Assembly: GCA_035503515.1 (NCBI GenBank)
Contig: DATJTJ010000011.1
Span: 1 to 64,000 of the forward strand
Direction of reading: 5' to 3'
Length of the DNA: 64,000 bases
Source of the DNA: DAIDKA01 sp035503515
GTDB lineage: Bacteria > Pseudomonadota > Gammaproteobacteria > Steroidobacterales > Steroidobacteraceae
Position numbers and translations under genes: made by a program. Below, in pieces: positions 15,603 to 23,896 of the stretch. Every line of letters starts with the position of its first letter. Position 1 is the first letter of the stretch. The notes beneath the pieces are model-generated. The model saw nothing but the letters and a program-made list of their open reading frames with translations, was not told the origin of the DNA and ran no database searches.

Positions 15603-16730
15603 TCAGCCCTCGACTTCGGGCTCGGGCCGGTCGTTGCCCGCCACGCGTTCCTGGTGCCAGTGGCCCTGCTTGTCCTCGTAGGAAATGACCGTGGCCTCCC
15701 CCGGCAGCGCCTGTTCCCGCGCCGCGCGCTCCGCCGCCTGGCGGGCGCTTTCGTAGCTGGGGAAGGTCTCGGAGAAGGTCTCATCGACCCGGTAGGCCCA
15801 GCCCCCGTCGTGCTGCACGAGGTGGTAGATGATCTTGCTCATGGTCCGATCCTCGTTTTGCTCAAACGGCGAAGGCATGTGGTAGGGCACGGTGATGAAG
15901 ACGGCCTCGATCTGTTCGAGTTTCTCGTCCCTGATCCGGAACAGCTCCAGGAGATAAAAGCTGTGCGGCCGGCGGATGGGCGATTCGACGGTGCGGCCGT
16001 CGGTCAGGGAATAGCTGCCGAGGCGGCCGCAGTGATCGATGAAGCCCGCGGCCAGGACGAGACCGCGCTCCACATCGATGAGCGGAAAGCGCCGCGCACG
16101 CAGCCGGTCATCGTAGCGGTACACCCCGAGGCGAAACTGCTCCGCGCACCCGAGCCGGGCGCTCGGCAGCAGCGCGAGGTCGGGGTTGTTGGTGGTCTGG
16201 ACGCCGTTCTCGACGCGGTTGCAGCTGTCCCAGAACTGCGTGTGCAGTGTGCCGTCATTGAGCTGCAGCGTGTCGAAGTAGCCGTTGGCGAGAGCCCGCA
16301 TGCGCGCACGCGAGGTGCGGGAGCCTTCCGGCAGGATGGCATTGAGGGCAGGCTTGTTCTCGAAGCGCGGTTCCGGGAACCTGAGGCCCGAGTCCGCGGC
16401 CCGCACGATGATGACTTCCGCCTCGAGAATGGCGCCCTGCGCGTCCACTTTCAGGCGCAGCCCGAAGGGCGAGGTGTCGCGCGTTTCGGTCACGGCCCCG
16501 AAGAATCCGACTTCGCCCGTGCGGGTGTCGGCGAACCGCAGCTCGTAGTCACCCAGGGCGGTCACCGTGCCCCACAGACCGTCGCCCGGCACGAGCACCA
16601 CGTTGTTCTCGACGTGCACGGCCCGTGGCGCCCACCTCACGCGCGCCGCATCGCGGGCCCTGAGTGCCGCGAGATACCGGTCCAGTACCCGGTACAGGGC
16701 CGCGCGGTCCAATGCGGGTGCTTCAGTCAT
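15603..16730 (-). CDS. SnoaL-like protein fused to a DUF2188 domain
   Basis: A 375-residue open frame with two parts. Residues 1 to about 290 are a large polyketide-cyclase/SnoaL-like protein (helical YRVLDRYLAALRARDAARV start, RWAPRAVHVENN and a central VENGVQTTNNPDL) of a type found in catabolic clusters. Residues 297-375 begin at an internal ATG (15842) with a weak AGGAT upstream and match DUF2188 (IYHLVQHDGGWAYRVDE, then a helix and EATVISYEDKQGHWHQER). There is no stop between the two, so this is a real fusion or a lost stop/start junction. The start is directly next to the MFS gene stop. Function is unknown; enzymatic cyclase/dehydratase-like activity is only a possibility. Confidence 0.7.
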   Translation of the reverse strand: MTEAPALDRAALYRVLDRYLAALRARDAARVRWAPRAVHVENNVVLVPGDGLWGTVTALGDYELRFADTRTGEVGFFGAVTETRDTSPFGLRLKVDAQGAILEAEVIIVRAADSGLRFPEPRFENKPALNAILPEGSRTSRARMRALANGYFDTLQLNDGTLHTQFWDSCNRVENGVQTTNNPDLALLPSARLGCAEQFRLGVYRYDDRLRARRFPLIDVERGLVLAAGFIDHCGRLGSYSLTDGRTVESPIRRPHSFYLLELFRIRDEKLEQIEAVFITVPYHMPSPFEQNEDRTMSKIIYHLVQHDGGWAYRVDETFSETFPSYESARQAAERAAREQALPGEATVISYEDKQGHWHQERVAGNDRPEPEVEG

Positions 16731-17999
16731 TCAGCTCATCTGGGCTTCCGCGACCGATCGCCGCATGGCCAGTGTACCCACGATGCACAGCACCGAGGGG
16801 ATCGCGATCAGGCCCAGCGTCGTCCGGGGCGTGACCCCGGCGGCGATGATCCAGCCGCCGGCGAGCGGGCCCAGCACCGCGCCGATGCGCGTCACGGCCC
16901 CGGCCCAGCCAAATCCGGTCACCCGGATCTGCGGCGGATAGAAGATGGCGCCGAGGGCGATGATCGACATCATGACCCCCGCCACGCCACTGCCCATGAG
17001 CACCAGCAGCGCCGGCCAGGCAGGCGCCGTACCGGGAAACAGGAACAGCAGCGCCGTCACCAGGGTCACGCTGTAGCCGCCCACCAGTGCGGTGATGGCA
17101 CGCCGGCGGTCCACCAGCCAGGACTGCGCCAGGGATCCCAGGATGCCGCCGAACTGCAGCAGTGCGATGCCATGGGGCGCCTGCGACCGCGACCAGCCCG
17201 CGCTGGTCAGGAACACCGGCAGCCAGCTCATCAGGAAGTACAGCAGCATGGCCGAGAGGCCATAGACGAACCACAGCCGCAAGGTCCGCTCCCGGTACGG
17301 TGCCGCGAGCAGTGCCGCGAGACTGCCGCGATCCTGCGTGAGCGCCACGGCAGCGCCCTCCCCGCCCGATCCTTGGGCGAGGATCGCCGGTGACTCGGGC
17401 AGGCTTAAGGCCGCCACGAGCACCACCAGCAGCGGCAGCGCGGCGCCGACCAGGAACAATCCCCGCCAGCCGGCCGCCGCCAGGACCTGCGGGGCGGTCG
17501 CACCGGCCAGCACGGCGCCCAGCGATACGCACACTCCCATCAGGGTCATGATCGTGGCGCGCCGGGCGCGCGGCGCGAATTCGGCCGTGAGCGCCGAGGC
17601 ATTGCTCTGGCACACCCCCAGACCCAGTCCGACCAGCAGTCGCCACACCATCAGCTGCCAGGGCGCGGTGGCGGTGGTCGCCCCCAATGAGGTGACGAGG
17701 ATCAGGGTCATGCCGCCGAGCAGCAGCGGCCGCCGGCCCAGCCGGTCGCCCAGCGGCGCGATGAACGCCGATCCCAGCCCCAGGCCCAGGAGCGAGGCGC
17801 TGAGCGTCAGGCTGAAAGCGGGTGCCGGAAGATGCCACTGCGCCGCGAGGGTCGGCACGGCCAGTGCCATGGCCTGCAGGTCATAGCCATCCAGCAGCAC
17901 GACGGCCGCACACAACAGGAACACGCGGATCTGCAACGCGGACAGGGGCCGGTCGGTATCGGCGCCGAGGGCGTTGGCGGGCGGTGACAGGGCAACCAT
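16731..17999 (-). CDS. MFS transporter, aromatic acid:H+ symporter (AAHS) type
   Basis: A 422-residue, 12-helix MFS carrier. Helix 1 carries the DGYD motif (VVLLDGYDLQAMALAVP) typical of the AAHS/PcaK-MhpT class, and the loop 2-3 motif is GDRLGRRPLLLGG. The second half contains the related loop VDRRRAITALVGG. Such carriers import aromatic or other organic acids with protons. Start ATG 17999; the longer upstream frame to 18398 is unlikely because it runs into the divergent SDR gene and reads Gly/His-rich. Next to the SnoaL-like genes and the SDR, it suggests uptake of a substrate processed by this cluster. The carrier class is clear, the ligand is not. Confidence 0.9.
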   Translation of the reverse strand: MVALSPPANALGADTDRPLSALQIRVFLLCAAVVLLDGYDLQAMALAVPTLAAQWHLPAPAFSLTLSASLLGLGLGSAFIAPLGDRLGRRPLLLGGMTLILVTSLGATTATAPWQLMVWRLLVGLGLGVCQSNASALTAEFAPRARRATIMTLMGVCVSLGAVLAGATAPQVLAAAGWRGLFLVGAALPLLVVLVAALSLPESPAILAQGSGGEGAAVALTQDRGSLAALLAAPYRERTLRLWFVYGLSAMLLYFLMSWLPVFLTSAGWSRSQAPHGIALLQFGGILGSLAQSWLVDRRRAITALVGGYSVTLVTALLFLFPGTAPAWPALLVLMGSGVAGVMMSIIALGAIFYPPQIRVTGFGWAGAVTRIGAVLGPLAGGWIIAAGVTPRTTLGLIAIPSVLCIVGTLAMRRSVAEAQMS

Positions 18000-18059
18000 G
18001 CGGCGATGGTACCCGAAGCCCGCACGGTCGTTGCGAAGTCCCCTGCTATCATTCCCCGC

Positions 18060-18824
18060 ATGACTCAGAACAGGACGGCATTGGTGACCGGGGGCGGCCG
18101 CGGCATCGGCCGCGCGATTGCGCTGCGCCTGGCCGAAGACGGCCATGCGGTGGCCGTGGCTTCCCGCTCCCGCGCGCAGCTCGACGCGGTCGTGAGTGAG
18201 ATCGGCGCGGCCGGTGGGCGGGCGCTCGCCGTGCCCTGCGATGTCACGCGCCCGGAGGATGTGAAGCGCACGGTGACCGCCGTGCGGCAGGCCTTCGGCG
18301 ATGTGACCGTGCTGGTCAACAATGCCGGGGTGTCCGGGCCCCTCGGGCCCATCGGCCTCGTCGATCCACAGGCCTGGTGGGCGGCACAGACCGTGCACGT
18401 CCTGGGCTCGCTGCTGTTCATGACCGAGATCGTGCCGCGGATGGTCGAGCGCGGCGGTGGCCGCATCATCAACGTCTGCTCGGTGGCGGGCGTGATCGTG
18501 GCCAACAACTTCTCATCCTATGCCGTGGCGAAGTCGACCCTGATCCGCCTCTCCGAGCACGTGGCCGCCGAGCGCCACGATGAGAACATCCAGGTATTCC
18601 CCATCCAGCCGGGGACCATCCTCACGGACATGGCCCGCGACACCCTCGCCCTGCCCGATGCCGCGAAGTGGGCGGCGCCGCTCGTCGGCATGCTGCAGCA
18701 GGTCACGGCCGAGCAGAGCGACCGGGCCACCCGCAGGCTGCAGGATTTCGTCTCGGCACTGGCCGCCGGACGCTTCGATGGCATGAGCGGCCGCTATCTC
18801 GATGTCGATCAGGAGTTCGCATGA
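18060..18824 (+). CDS. Short-chain dehydrogenase/reductase (SDR), classical
   Basis: A 254-residue classical SDR. The cofactor motif is TGGGRGIGRA (about 11-18), the structural motif NNAGVSG (about 88), and the catalytic site has Ser in NVCSVAGV and YAVAKS (Tyr and Lys, about 158-162). The residue after the second strand (ASRSRAQ) suggests NADP(H). ATG 18060 is preferred; an in-frame GTG at 18006 would add 18 residues. The stop overlaps the next gene (ATGA), so it is coupled to a SnoaL-like protein. The same pairing of SDR and SnoaL-like proteins occurs in steroid/terpene and aromatic catabolism; the substrate is unknown. Confidence 0.92.
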   Translation: MTQNRTALVTGGGRGIGRAIALRLAEDGHAVAVASRSRAQLDAVVSEIGAAGGRALAVPCDVTRPEDVKRTVTAVRQAFGDVTVLVNNAGVSGPLGPIGLVDPQAWWAAQTVHVLGSLLFMTEIVPRMVERGGGRIINVCSVAGVIVANNFSSYAVAKSTLIRLSEHVAAERHDENIQVFPIQPGTILTDMARDTLALPDAAKWAAPLVGMLQQVTAEQSDRATRRLQDFVSALAAGRFDGMSGRYLDVDQEFA

Positions 18825-19453
18825 GCACAGATGCGCGGATGGATGAGCTGCTGCGCAGGATCGAGCAACTCGAGATCAAGGCGCGCACCGCCGAGGACTA
18901 CATGGCCATCTGCAACCTGCAGGCGGCCTACGGGTACTACGTCGACAAGACCCTGTACGATGAGGCAGCGGACCTGTTCGCGCGCGACGCGCGCCTGGAG
19001 ATCGCCGGGCGCGGGCTGTTCGTCGGCCAGGAGCGGGTGCGCAAGTACCTGCACGCCCTGCCGAAGCTGGAGTTCGGCTGCGTGTTCAACCACATGCAGC
19101 TGCAGCCGGTCATTTCCATCGCCGCCGACGGCCGCAGCGCGCGCGGGCGCTGGCGCAATTTCATCCAGATCGGGTGGTTAGGGCGGGAGGCCCGCTGGGG
19201 CGAGGGGACGTACGAGAACGAGTACCTGCGCGAGGATGGGGTCTGGAAGATCGAGTACCTGCACTTCTACACCACGTACTACGTGGAGTTCGAGAAGGGC
19301 TGGAACCACGGCGGCGTGCCGCTGGCAGGTCCCCTGCCCGGCATGGAGCCGGACAGAACGCTCACCGTCGACTACAAGGCCTTCCCGCACGTGTTCGTGC
19401 CGCCCTATCACTACACCAATCCGGTGACCGGGCAGCCGTTGCGCAAACGCTGA
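18821..19453 (+). CDS. SnoaL-like nuclear-transport-factor-2-fold protein
   Basis: A 210-residue protein with a SnoaL_4-like core: an AEDYMAICNLQAAYGYYVD helix, DEAADLFARDARLEI, GRGLFVGQERVRKYLHAL and a closing VWKIEYLHFYTTYYVEF. The initial residues (about 8-22) look like a short coiled coil (DELLRRIEQLEIKA), common in this subfamily. Family members are dehydratases, isomerases or hydrolases of catabolic intermediates, but no fixed catalytic residues can be claimed. Overlaps the SDR stop by 4 nt. Convergent with the chemoreceptor gene, stops 4 nt apart. Confidence 0.85.
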   Translation: MSTDARMDELLRRIEQLEIKARTAEDYMAICNLQAAYGYYVDKTLYDEAADLFARDARLEIAGRGLFVGQERVRKYLHALPKLEFGCVFNHMQLQPVISIAADGRSARGRWRNFIQIGWLGREARWGEGTYENEYLREDGVWKIEYLHFYTTYYVEFEKGWNHGGVPLAGPLPGMEPDRTLTVDYKAFPHVFVPPYHYTNPVTGQPLRKR

Positions 19454-19457
19454 AGGG

Positions 19458-21590
19458 TCAGGCCGCCGCCACCCGGGTCTTGTGACGCCGGCCGGCATCG
19501 GATCCGGCCGGGGTGCCGAGCCGGTAGGCGGACATGGTCTCCACCAGCAGGTTCGCCTGCTGCGCCATGGCGCCGGAGGCCGCCGAGGCCTCCTCGATCA
19601 GTGCGGCGTTCTGCTGCGTCATGCCATCCATCTGCATGACCGCCTCGTTCACCTGCTCGATGCCCGCGGACTGCTCGCGCGAGGCCGCGGCGATCTCCCC
19701 GACGATGTCGGCGACCTTCTTCACCGACACCAGGATGTCGTTGAGGGTGGTCCCGGACTGCGTGACCAGGCTCGAGCTGTCGCCGACCTTCTGCACGCAG
19801 TCATGGATCAGGCCCTTGATCTCCTTGGCCGCCACCGCCGAGCGGCTGGCGAGGTTGCGCACCTCGGCCGCGACCACCGCGAAGCCGCGGCCCTGCTCGC
19901 CGGCGCGCGCCGCCTCGACCGCGGCATTCAGCGCCAGCAGGTTGGTCTGGAAGGCGATTTCGTCGATGGTGCCGATGATGTCGGCGATCCGCTGCGCGGC
20001 GACGTTCATCTCGGCCATGGCATCCACGGCCTTGCCGACGATGACGCCGCCCTTTTCGGCCTGGCTGCGGGCGGCCACCGCCAGCTGGTTCGCCTGGCTG
20101 GCGTTGTCGGCATTCTGCTTCACGGTGCTGGTCATCTCCTCCATCGAGGCCGCGGTGGCTTCCAGCGCCGAAGACTGTTCCTGGGTGCGCTCGGAGAGCC
20201 CGAGGTTGCCGTCGGAGATCTCGATCGCGGCGCGCCCCACTTCACCTGCGGCTTCCTGCACGTCGCGGATGATCTTCACCATGTTGTCCAGCATCTGGTT
20301 CACGCCGTGCGCGAGCACCAGCAGGAACCCCGACTTGCCTTCGCTCGCGACGCGGCGGTCGAGTTCCCCCTCCAGCGCGCCCTTGACGATGGCATTCACT
20401 TCTTCCTCGGCGCGCACTTCGGGGGTGCGGTCGATCCAGTCCACGGTCGTGCCGATGCGGCGGCCGTCGGTATCCAGCACCGGGGTCGTCACGACCCGTA
20501 GCGCCCGGGCGCCGATGCGGATGTCCGTGGTCAGCGGCTCGCGCTGATCGGCGACCAGGTGCCGCTGGTGATCCGGGTGGCGCAGGATGCTGTCGAGATA
20601 GGAGCCCTCGACCTTGTCGGCGTCGAAGTCCGGCAGGTCCTTGCGGAAGTCGGACTCGGCCTGCTGGAACAGGCGCTGCGCGGAGGCGTTGATGTAGATG
20701 ATGCGCAGGTTCTCATCCGCGAGCGTCACACTCGCGCTGGCGCTGGTGAGCGCCTGGCGCAGGAGCGAGGCCTTGCGACGCTCCTCGGCGATCTGGTAAC
20801 CCATCTTGATCCGCAGCGTCATCAGCGCGCGCTGGATCTCGCCGCGGGACCTGAAGGTGGTGGCGAAGCGCCCTTCCGACAGGTCCTGAATGAAGTTGAT
20901 GGTGTCGGCGTTGCGCGCCTCGCGCCGGCGGTCGGTCAGCATGACGTGGGCGACCCACATCAGGCAGCGCAGTCCCAGGAGTGCCGCGACGGCGGTGCGC
21001 AAGGGCCTGCTGCCCAGGTCCGGCGCCAGCAGCATGATGGCCGCGGCGATGAGCACGGCCACCCCGAAACCGATGTCCAGCCACCGCTGGCCCGTCTCCG
21101 AGAGCTTGCGCAGCGGGTTGATGGCATGACTCCAGTGGCTGCGAACCACGGCGCCGTCGGCAAACCTGAGCGTGCTGTCGGTACCGTCCGCGAGCTTGCG
21201 GTACAGCAGTTCGGCCTCCCGGATCTGCTGCGCGGAGGGCTTGGTGCGCACCGTCATGTAGCCGCTGATCGCGCCGCCCTCGCGCAGCGGCGTCGCGTTC
21301 GCGATGTCCCAGTAGTAGTCGCCGTTCTTGCGGCGGTTCTTGATCAACCCGCTCCAGGGCCGGCCGGCGCGCAGCGTCTTCCACAGATCCTCGTACACCA
21401 CCTGCGGCATGTCCGGGTGACGCATGGCGCTGTGGTCCTTGCCCAGCAGTTCCTCGGCCGAGAAGCCACTGACCTGGATGAACTCCGGGCTGACCAGGAC
21501 GATCTTGCCGTCGGCGTTGGTGGCGGAGACGATGAGCGCACCGTCCCGAACGACGTACTCGTTTTGCGTAACCGGCTGAGTGACCCGCAT
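19458..21590 (-). CDS. Methyl-accepting chemotaxis protein with Aer-like PAS sensor
   Basis: A 710-residue chemoreceptor. The N-terminal PAS domain (about 10-115) is Aer-like, with TQNEYVVRDGALIVSATN, GFSAEELLGKDHSAMRHPDMP, WSGLIKNRRKNGDYYWD and ATPLREGG, suggesting FAD-based redox/oxygen sensing. A membrane region follows (about 165-220), then a HAMP-like linker and a second PAS-like domain (about 275-385). The C-terminal signalling domain has the conserved hairpin tip (IDEIAFQTNLLALNAAVEAARAGEQGRGFAV... read in segments). No CheR-docking NWETF-type tail is visible. ATG 21590 is preferred over an upstream start 20 codons earlier. A lone receptor with no adjacent che genes. Confidence 0.9.
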   Translation of the reverse strand: MRVTQPVTQNEYVVRDGALIVSATNADGKIVLVSPEFIQVSGFSAEELLGKDHSAMRHPDMPQVVYEDLWKTLRAGRPWSGLIKNRRKNGDYYWDIANATPLREGGAISGYMTVRTKPSAQQIREAELLYRKLADGTDSTLRFADGAVVRSHWSHAINPLRKLSETGQRWLDIGFGVAVLIAAAIMLLAPDLGSRPLRTAVAALLGLRCLMWVAHVMLTDRRREARNADTINFIQDLSEGRFATTFRSRGEIQRALMTLRIKMGYQIAEERRKASLLRQALTSASASVTLADENLRIIYINASAQRLFQQAESDFRKDLPDFDADKVEGSYLDSILRHPDHQRHLVADQREPLTTDIRIGARALRVVTTPVLDTDGRRIGTTVDWIDRTPEVRAEEEVNAIVKGALEGELDRRVASEGKSGFLLVLAHGVNQMLDNMVKIIRDVQEAAGEVGRAAIEISDGNLGLSERTQEQSSALEATAASMEEMTSTVKQNADNASQANQLAVAARSQAEKGGVIVGKAVDAMAEMNVAAQRIADIIGTIDEIAFQTNLLALNAAVEAARAGEQGRGFAVVAAEVRNLASRSAVAAKEIKGLIHDCVQKVGDSSSLVTQSGTTLNDILVSVKKVADIVGEIAAASREQSAGIEQVNEAVMQMDGMTQQNAALIEEASAASGAMAQQANLLVETMSAYRLGTPAGSDAGRRHKTRVAAA

Positions 21591-21772
21591 TGTGGCAATA
21601 TTCCGTATGCTGCAGCGAACACTGATTCCCTTGTCCCCTTTATCGTTCAATCGGCACCAATCTGATGCGACTCAGATCGCGGTTCCACCGCAGCGCCCGC
21701 AGCGTCCGGCGCGCCATCGACAAAAGGTGACGCAGTTCCCATTGCGGCGCACCAACGCGGAAGAATTCAGCG

Positions 21773-22657
21773 ATGTATGCAGGTTCGCGCGATTACCGGG
21801 TCACGACTGACGGCGAAGGCGAGGCCCTCACGGCGCAGGTCCACTACCCCTGCCTCACGCCATCGGCACCGACCCGGTTCGGACCCTATGAACTCGACGT
21901 GAGCGTCGGGGCTGCCCCGGCGCCGGGACGCTTTCCACTGGTGCTCGTTTCCCATGGCAGCGGCGGCTCGCCCCTGCTCTACCGCACCCTGAGCCTGCTG
22001 CTGGCCAGAAGCGGCTATCTGGTGGCCCTCTCCCGGCACCCCGGCAACAGCCTCGGCGACGATGATCTCGCAGGCACCGCCGAAATCCTGCGCAACCGTC
22101 CCCGGCAGCTGCTGCGGCTGATGGATGCCCTGTTCGCGGATGCCCTCTTCGGTCCGGTGATTGCGCCGGGGCCCGTGACCGCGATCGGCCACTCCCTGGG
22201 CGGCTACACCGTGCTGTGTCTGGCCGGCGGCGAGCCCTGGACGCGCGAGGGTGAACGCATCGGCGTGCCGCACGATGGGCGCATCGGAGCCCTGGTGCTG
22301 CTGGCCCCGGCCTGCGCCTTCTTTCTTGCGCCCCGCTCGCTCGCGGCCGTCACGGCACCGATCCTGGCCCTCACCGCGCAGCATGATGAACTGACGCCCG
22401 ACGCGCAGATTCGGGCGGCCCTGGCGGGGGTGGCGGACCCCGCGCGCGTCAGCATCGACACGGTGCCCGACGCCGGTCATTTCTCCTTCCTCAGTCCCTT
22501 CCCGCGGTCCATGCACGGCCCGCAGTTCGCCCCGGCGCAGGATCCCTCAGGGTTCGACCGGGAGGCCTTTCACCGCCGCTTTCCCTTCAGAATTCTGGAA
22601 TGGATTGGCGAGCGCCGCGGTGAGCAGCCGGGTATCGACAGGCGGAATGGAGTTTGA
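21773..22657 (+). CDS. Alpha/beta hydrolase (dienelactone-hydrolase-like)
   Basis: A 294-residue alpha/beta hydrolase. The oxyanion region is FPLVLVSHGSGGSPLLYRTL (about 58-77), the nucleophile elbow AIGHSLGGYT (Ser near residue 143), the acidic residue probably in LTAQHDELTP (about 203) and the histidine in VPDAGHFSFL (about 230). It resembles YodE/platelet-activating-factor acetylhydrolase-like and dienelactone-like proteins. There is no signal peptide, so it is cytoplasmic. Its 3' end overlaps the convergent exported-protein gene by 111 nt, a long overlap even here; one of the two ends may be shorter in reality. Confidence 0.85.
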   Translation: MYAGSRDYRVTTDGEGEALTAQVHYPCLTPSAPTRFGPYELDVSVGAAPAPGRFPLVLVSHGSGGSPLLYRTLSLLLARSGYLVALSRHPGNSLGDDDLAGTAEILRNRPRQLLRLMDALFADALFGPVIAPGPVTAIGHSLGGYTVLCLAGGEPWTREGERIGVPHDGRIGALVLLAPACAFFLAPRSLAAVTAPILALTAQHDELTPDAQIRAALAGVADPARVSIDTVPDAGHFSFLSPFPRSMHGPQFAPAQDPSGFDREAFHRRFPFRILEWIGERRGEQPGIDRRNGV

Positions 22658-23095
22658 CGGCGCATTGTGTGCCGGCGAGACGGCATTGCGCAGCTGATCG
22701 TTCACCGGCAACCGCACCGTGAAGGAGGCGGGCCGCGAACTCTGGCGCAGTTCCTGCCGGCTGATGTCCCACGTGAGGCGCCGCGCGAGATCCAGCCGCA
22801 GCGCCGAGTCCGCACCCAGCTGCAGATCCATCAACGGCCGCCGGTTGAGCGGCGATTCGGGATTGATGACGCGCACATTGGGCGGTGCCGAGTTCTTGTC
22901 CAGCCGCAGCCCGAACACATGGTTGCCGAATACGCTGTTGCTGGCGGGACCGCCGAGCGGCAGGGTGAGATAGAGCGTGACTTCGGGGCCGGCCTGAACC
23001 GCAGTGCTTGCGGCCAGTGCCGCGCCTGTCAGCACCAGCGGTGCGAAGATCTGCCTGAGACTGCGGATGGCCACGACATCACCCCTTCGAGGCAT
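22547..23095 (-). CDS. Exported hypothetical protein
   Basis: A 182-residue protein with a signal peptide (about residues 1-33; LVLTGAALAASTAVQAG with a cleavage site near VQA-G) and a mature part rich in beta-strand-like stretches (PEVTLYLTLPLGG, NHVFGLRLD). A repeated 'x-x-LDxx' pattern suggests a beta-barrel or immunoglobulin-like domain. No family recognised. ATG 23095 has GGGAG 5 nt upstream and gives a clean signal peptide; the frame is open upstream to 23269. Its end overlaps the hydrolase gene by 111 nt. Confidence 0.6.
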   Translation of the reverse strand: MPRRGDVVAIRSLRQIFAPLVLTGAALAASTAVQAGPEVTLYLTLPLGGPASNSVFGNHVFGLRLDKNSAPPNVRVINPESPLNRRPLMDLQLGADSALRLDLARRLTWDISRQELRQSSRPASFTVRLPVNDQLRNAVSPAHNAPSNSIPPVDTRLLTAALANPFQNSEGKAAVKGLPVEP

Positions 23096-23271
23096 GATAC
23101 TCCCAAACCTGCGGCCCGCTTTTCCGGTGACTGCGCCCGGGATTGTTGAGTTAACAATAGTTGCTGGAGTTACCAGATTGCGACCGTGATTGAACGTTAT
23201 CAGGCTCGCGCGCGCGAGCGGCATGGGCCAACTCTCAATCCGACGGTAGGACGACGCCGACCGGCCCAAGC

Positions 23272-23889
23272 TTAAAACCAGCTGAAATTGAAGCTGATGC
23301 TGATGCGTTCCTGCGCGCGCGGGTTGGGGGTGACTTCATGGCGCAGCCAGCTTTCAAACAACACGACCGAACCTGCGCTCGCGGGCAGCGTCACCCACGG
23401 GCGGTTCCCGATCCGGCAGCGGCTCCTGCGCGGTGGCGCGGCCATGAAGCGCTCGAGTCGCGGGTCTTCGAATTTGATGCCGGGCGCGCCGCGCGGCACC
23501 TGCACGTAGTAGGTACCGCTCAGGGTCGACAGCGGATGCAGATGCAGCGAGTGCACGACCTGGCGGGGCATGATGTTGACCCAGCAGTCGGTCATCGCGA
23601 GGCGCCGCCCGCGCAGATCCCACTCGAGCGTGCGCGCGAACCTGCCGACGTGCGGCACGAGCAGCTCGCGCAGCCGGGCGAACGTGGGTGAAATCTCGTA
23701 CAGCCGATGCTGCGACCCGTACGAGGTGTAGCCGCCGGGATAGTTACTGCGCGACCAGTCGCGTCCCGCCGCATCATCGAGGCGCAGCTGGCGGCATTCG
23801 CGCAGCAGACGTTGATTGAACGCCGCGGCGCCGCGTCGCTGCAGCGGCGCGCTGTACACCAGGGTGGGGAACAGCGCCCGGGCGGTCAC
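23272..23889 (-). CDS. TIGR02466-type 2-oxoglutarate-Fe(II) oxygenase family protein
   Basis: A 205-residue protein matching putative 2OG-Fe(II) oxygenases of the P4Ha/PhyH-like TIGR02466 group. It has an N-terminal LFPTLVYSAPL, then WVNIMPRQVVHSLHLHPLSTLSGTYYVQVP, where the first iron-binding His lies in the HxH pair, and FESWLRHEVTPN (second His) followed by RISISFNF with the 2OG-binding Arg. Such enzymes hydroxylate a small molecule or protein; the substrate is unknown. The start ATG at 23889 lies 7 nt from the uppP stop, so it follows uppP on the same strand. Confidence 0.82.
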   Translation of the reverse strand: MTARALFPTLVYSAPLQRRGAAAFNQRLLRECRQLRLDDAAGRDWSRSNYPGGYTSYGSQHRLYEISPTFARLRELLVPHVGRFARTLEWDLRGRRLAMTDCWVNIMPRQVVHSLHLHPLSTLSGTYYVQVPRGAPGIKFEDPRLERFMAAPPRRSRCRIGNRPWVTLPASAGSVVLFESWLRHEVTPNPRAQERISISFNFSWF

Positions 23890-23896
23890 GGGAGTG

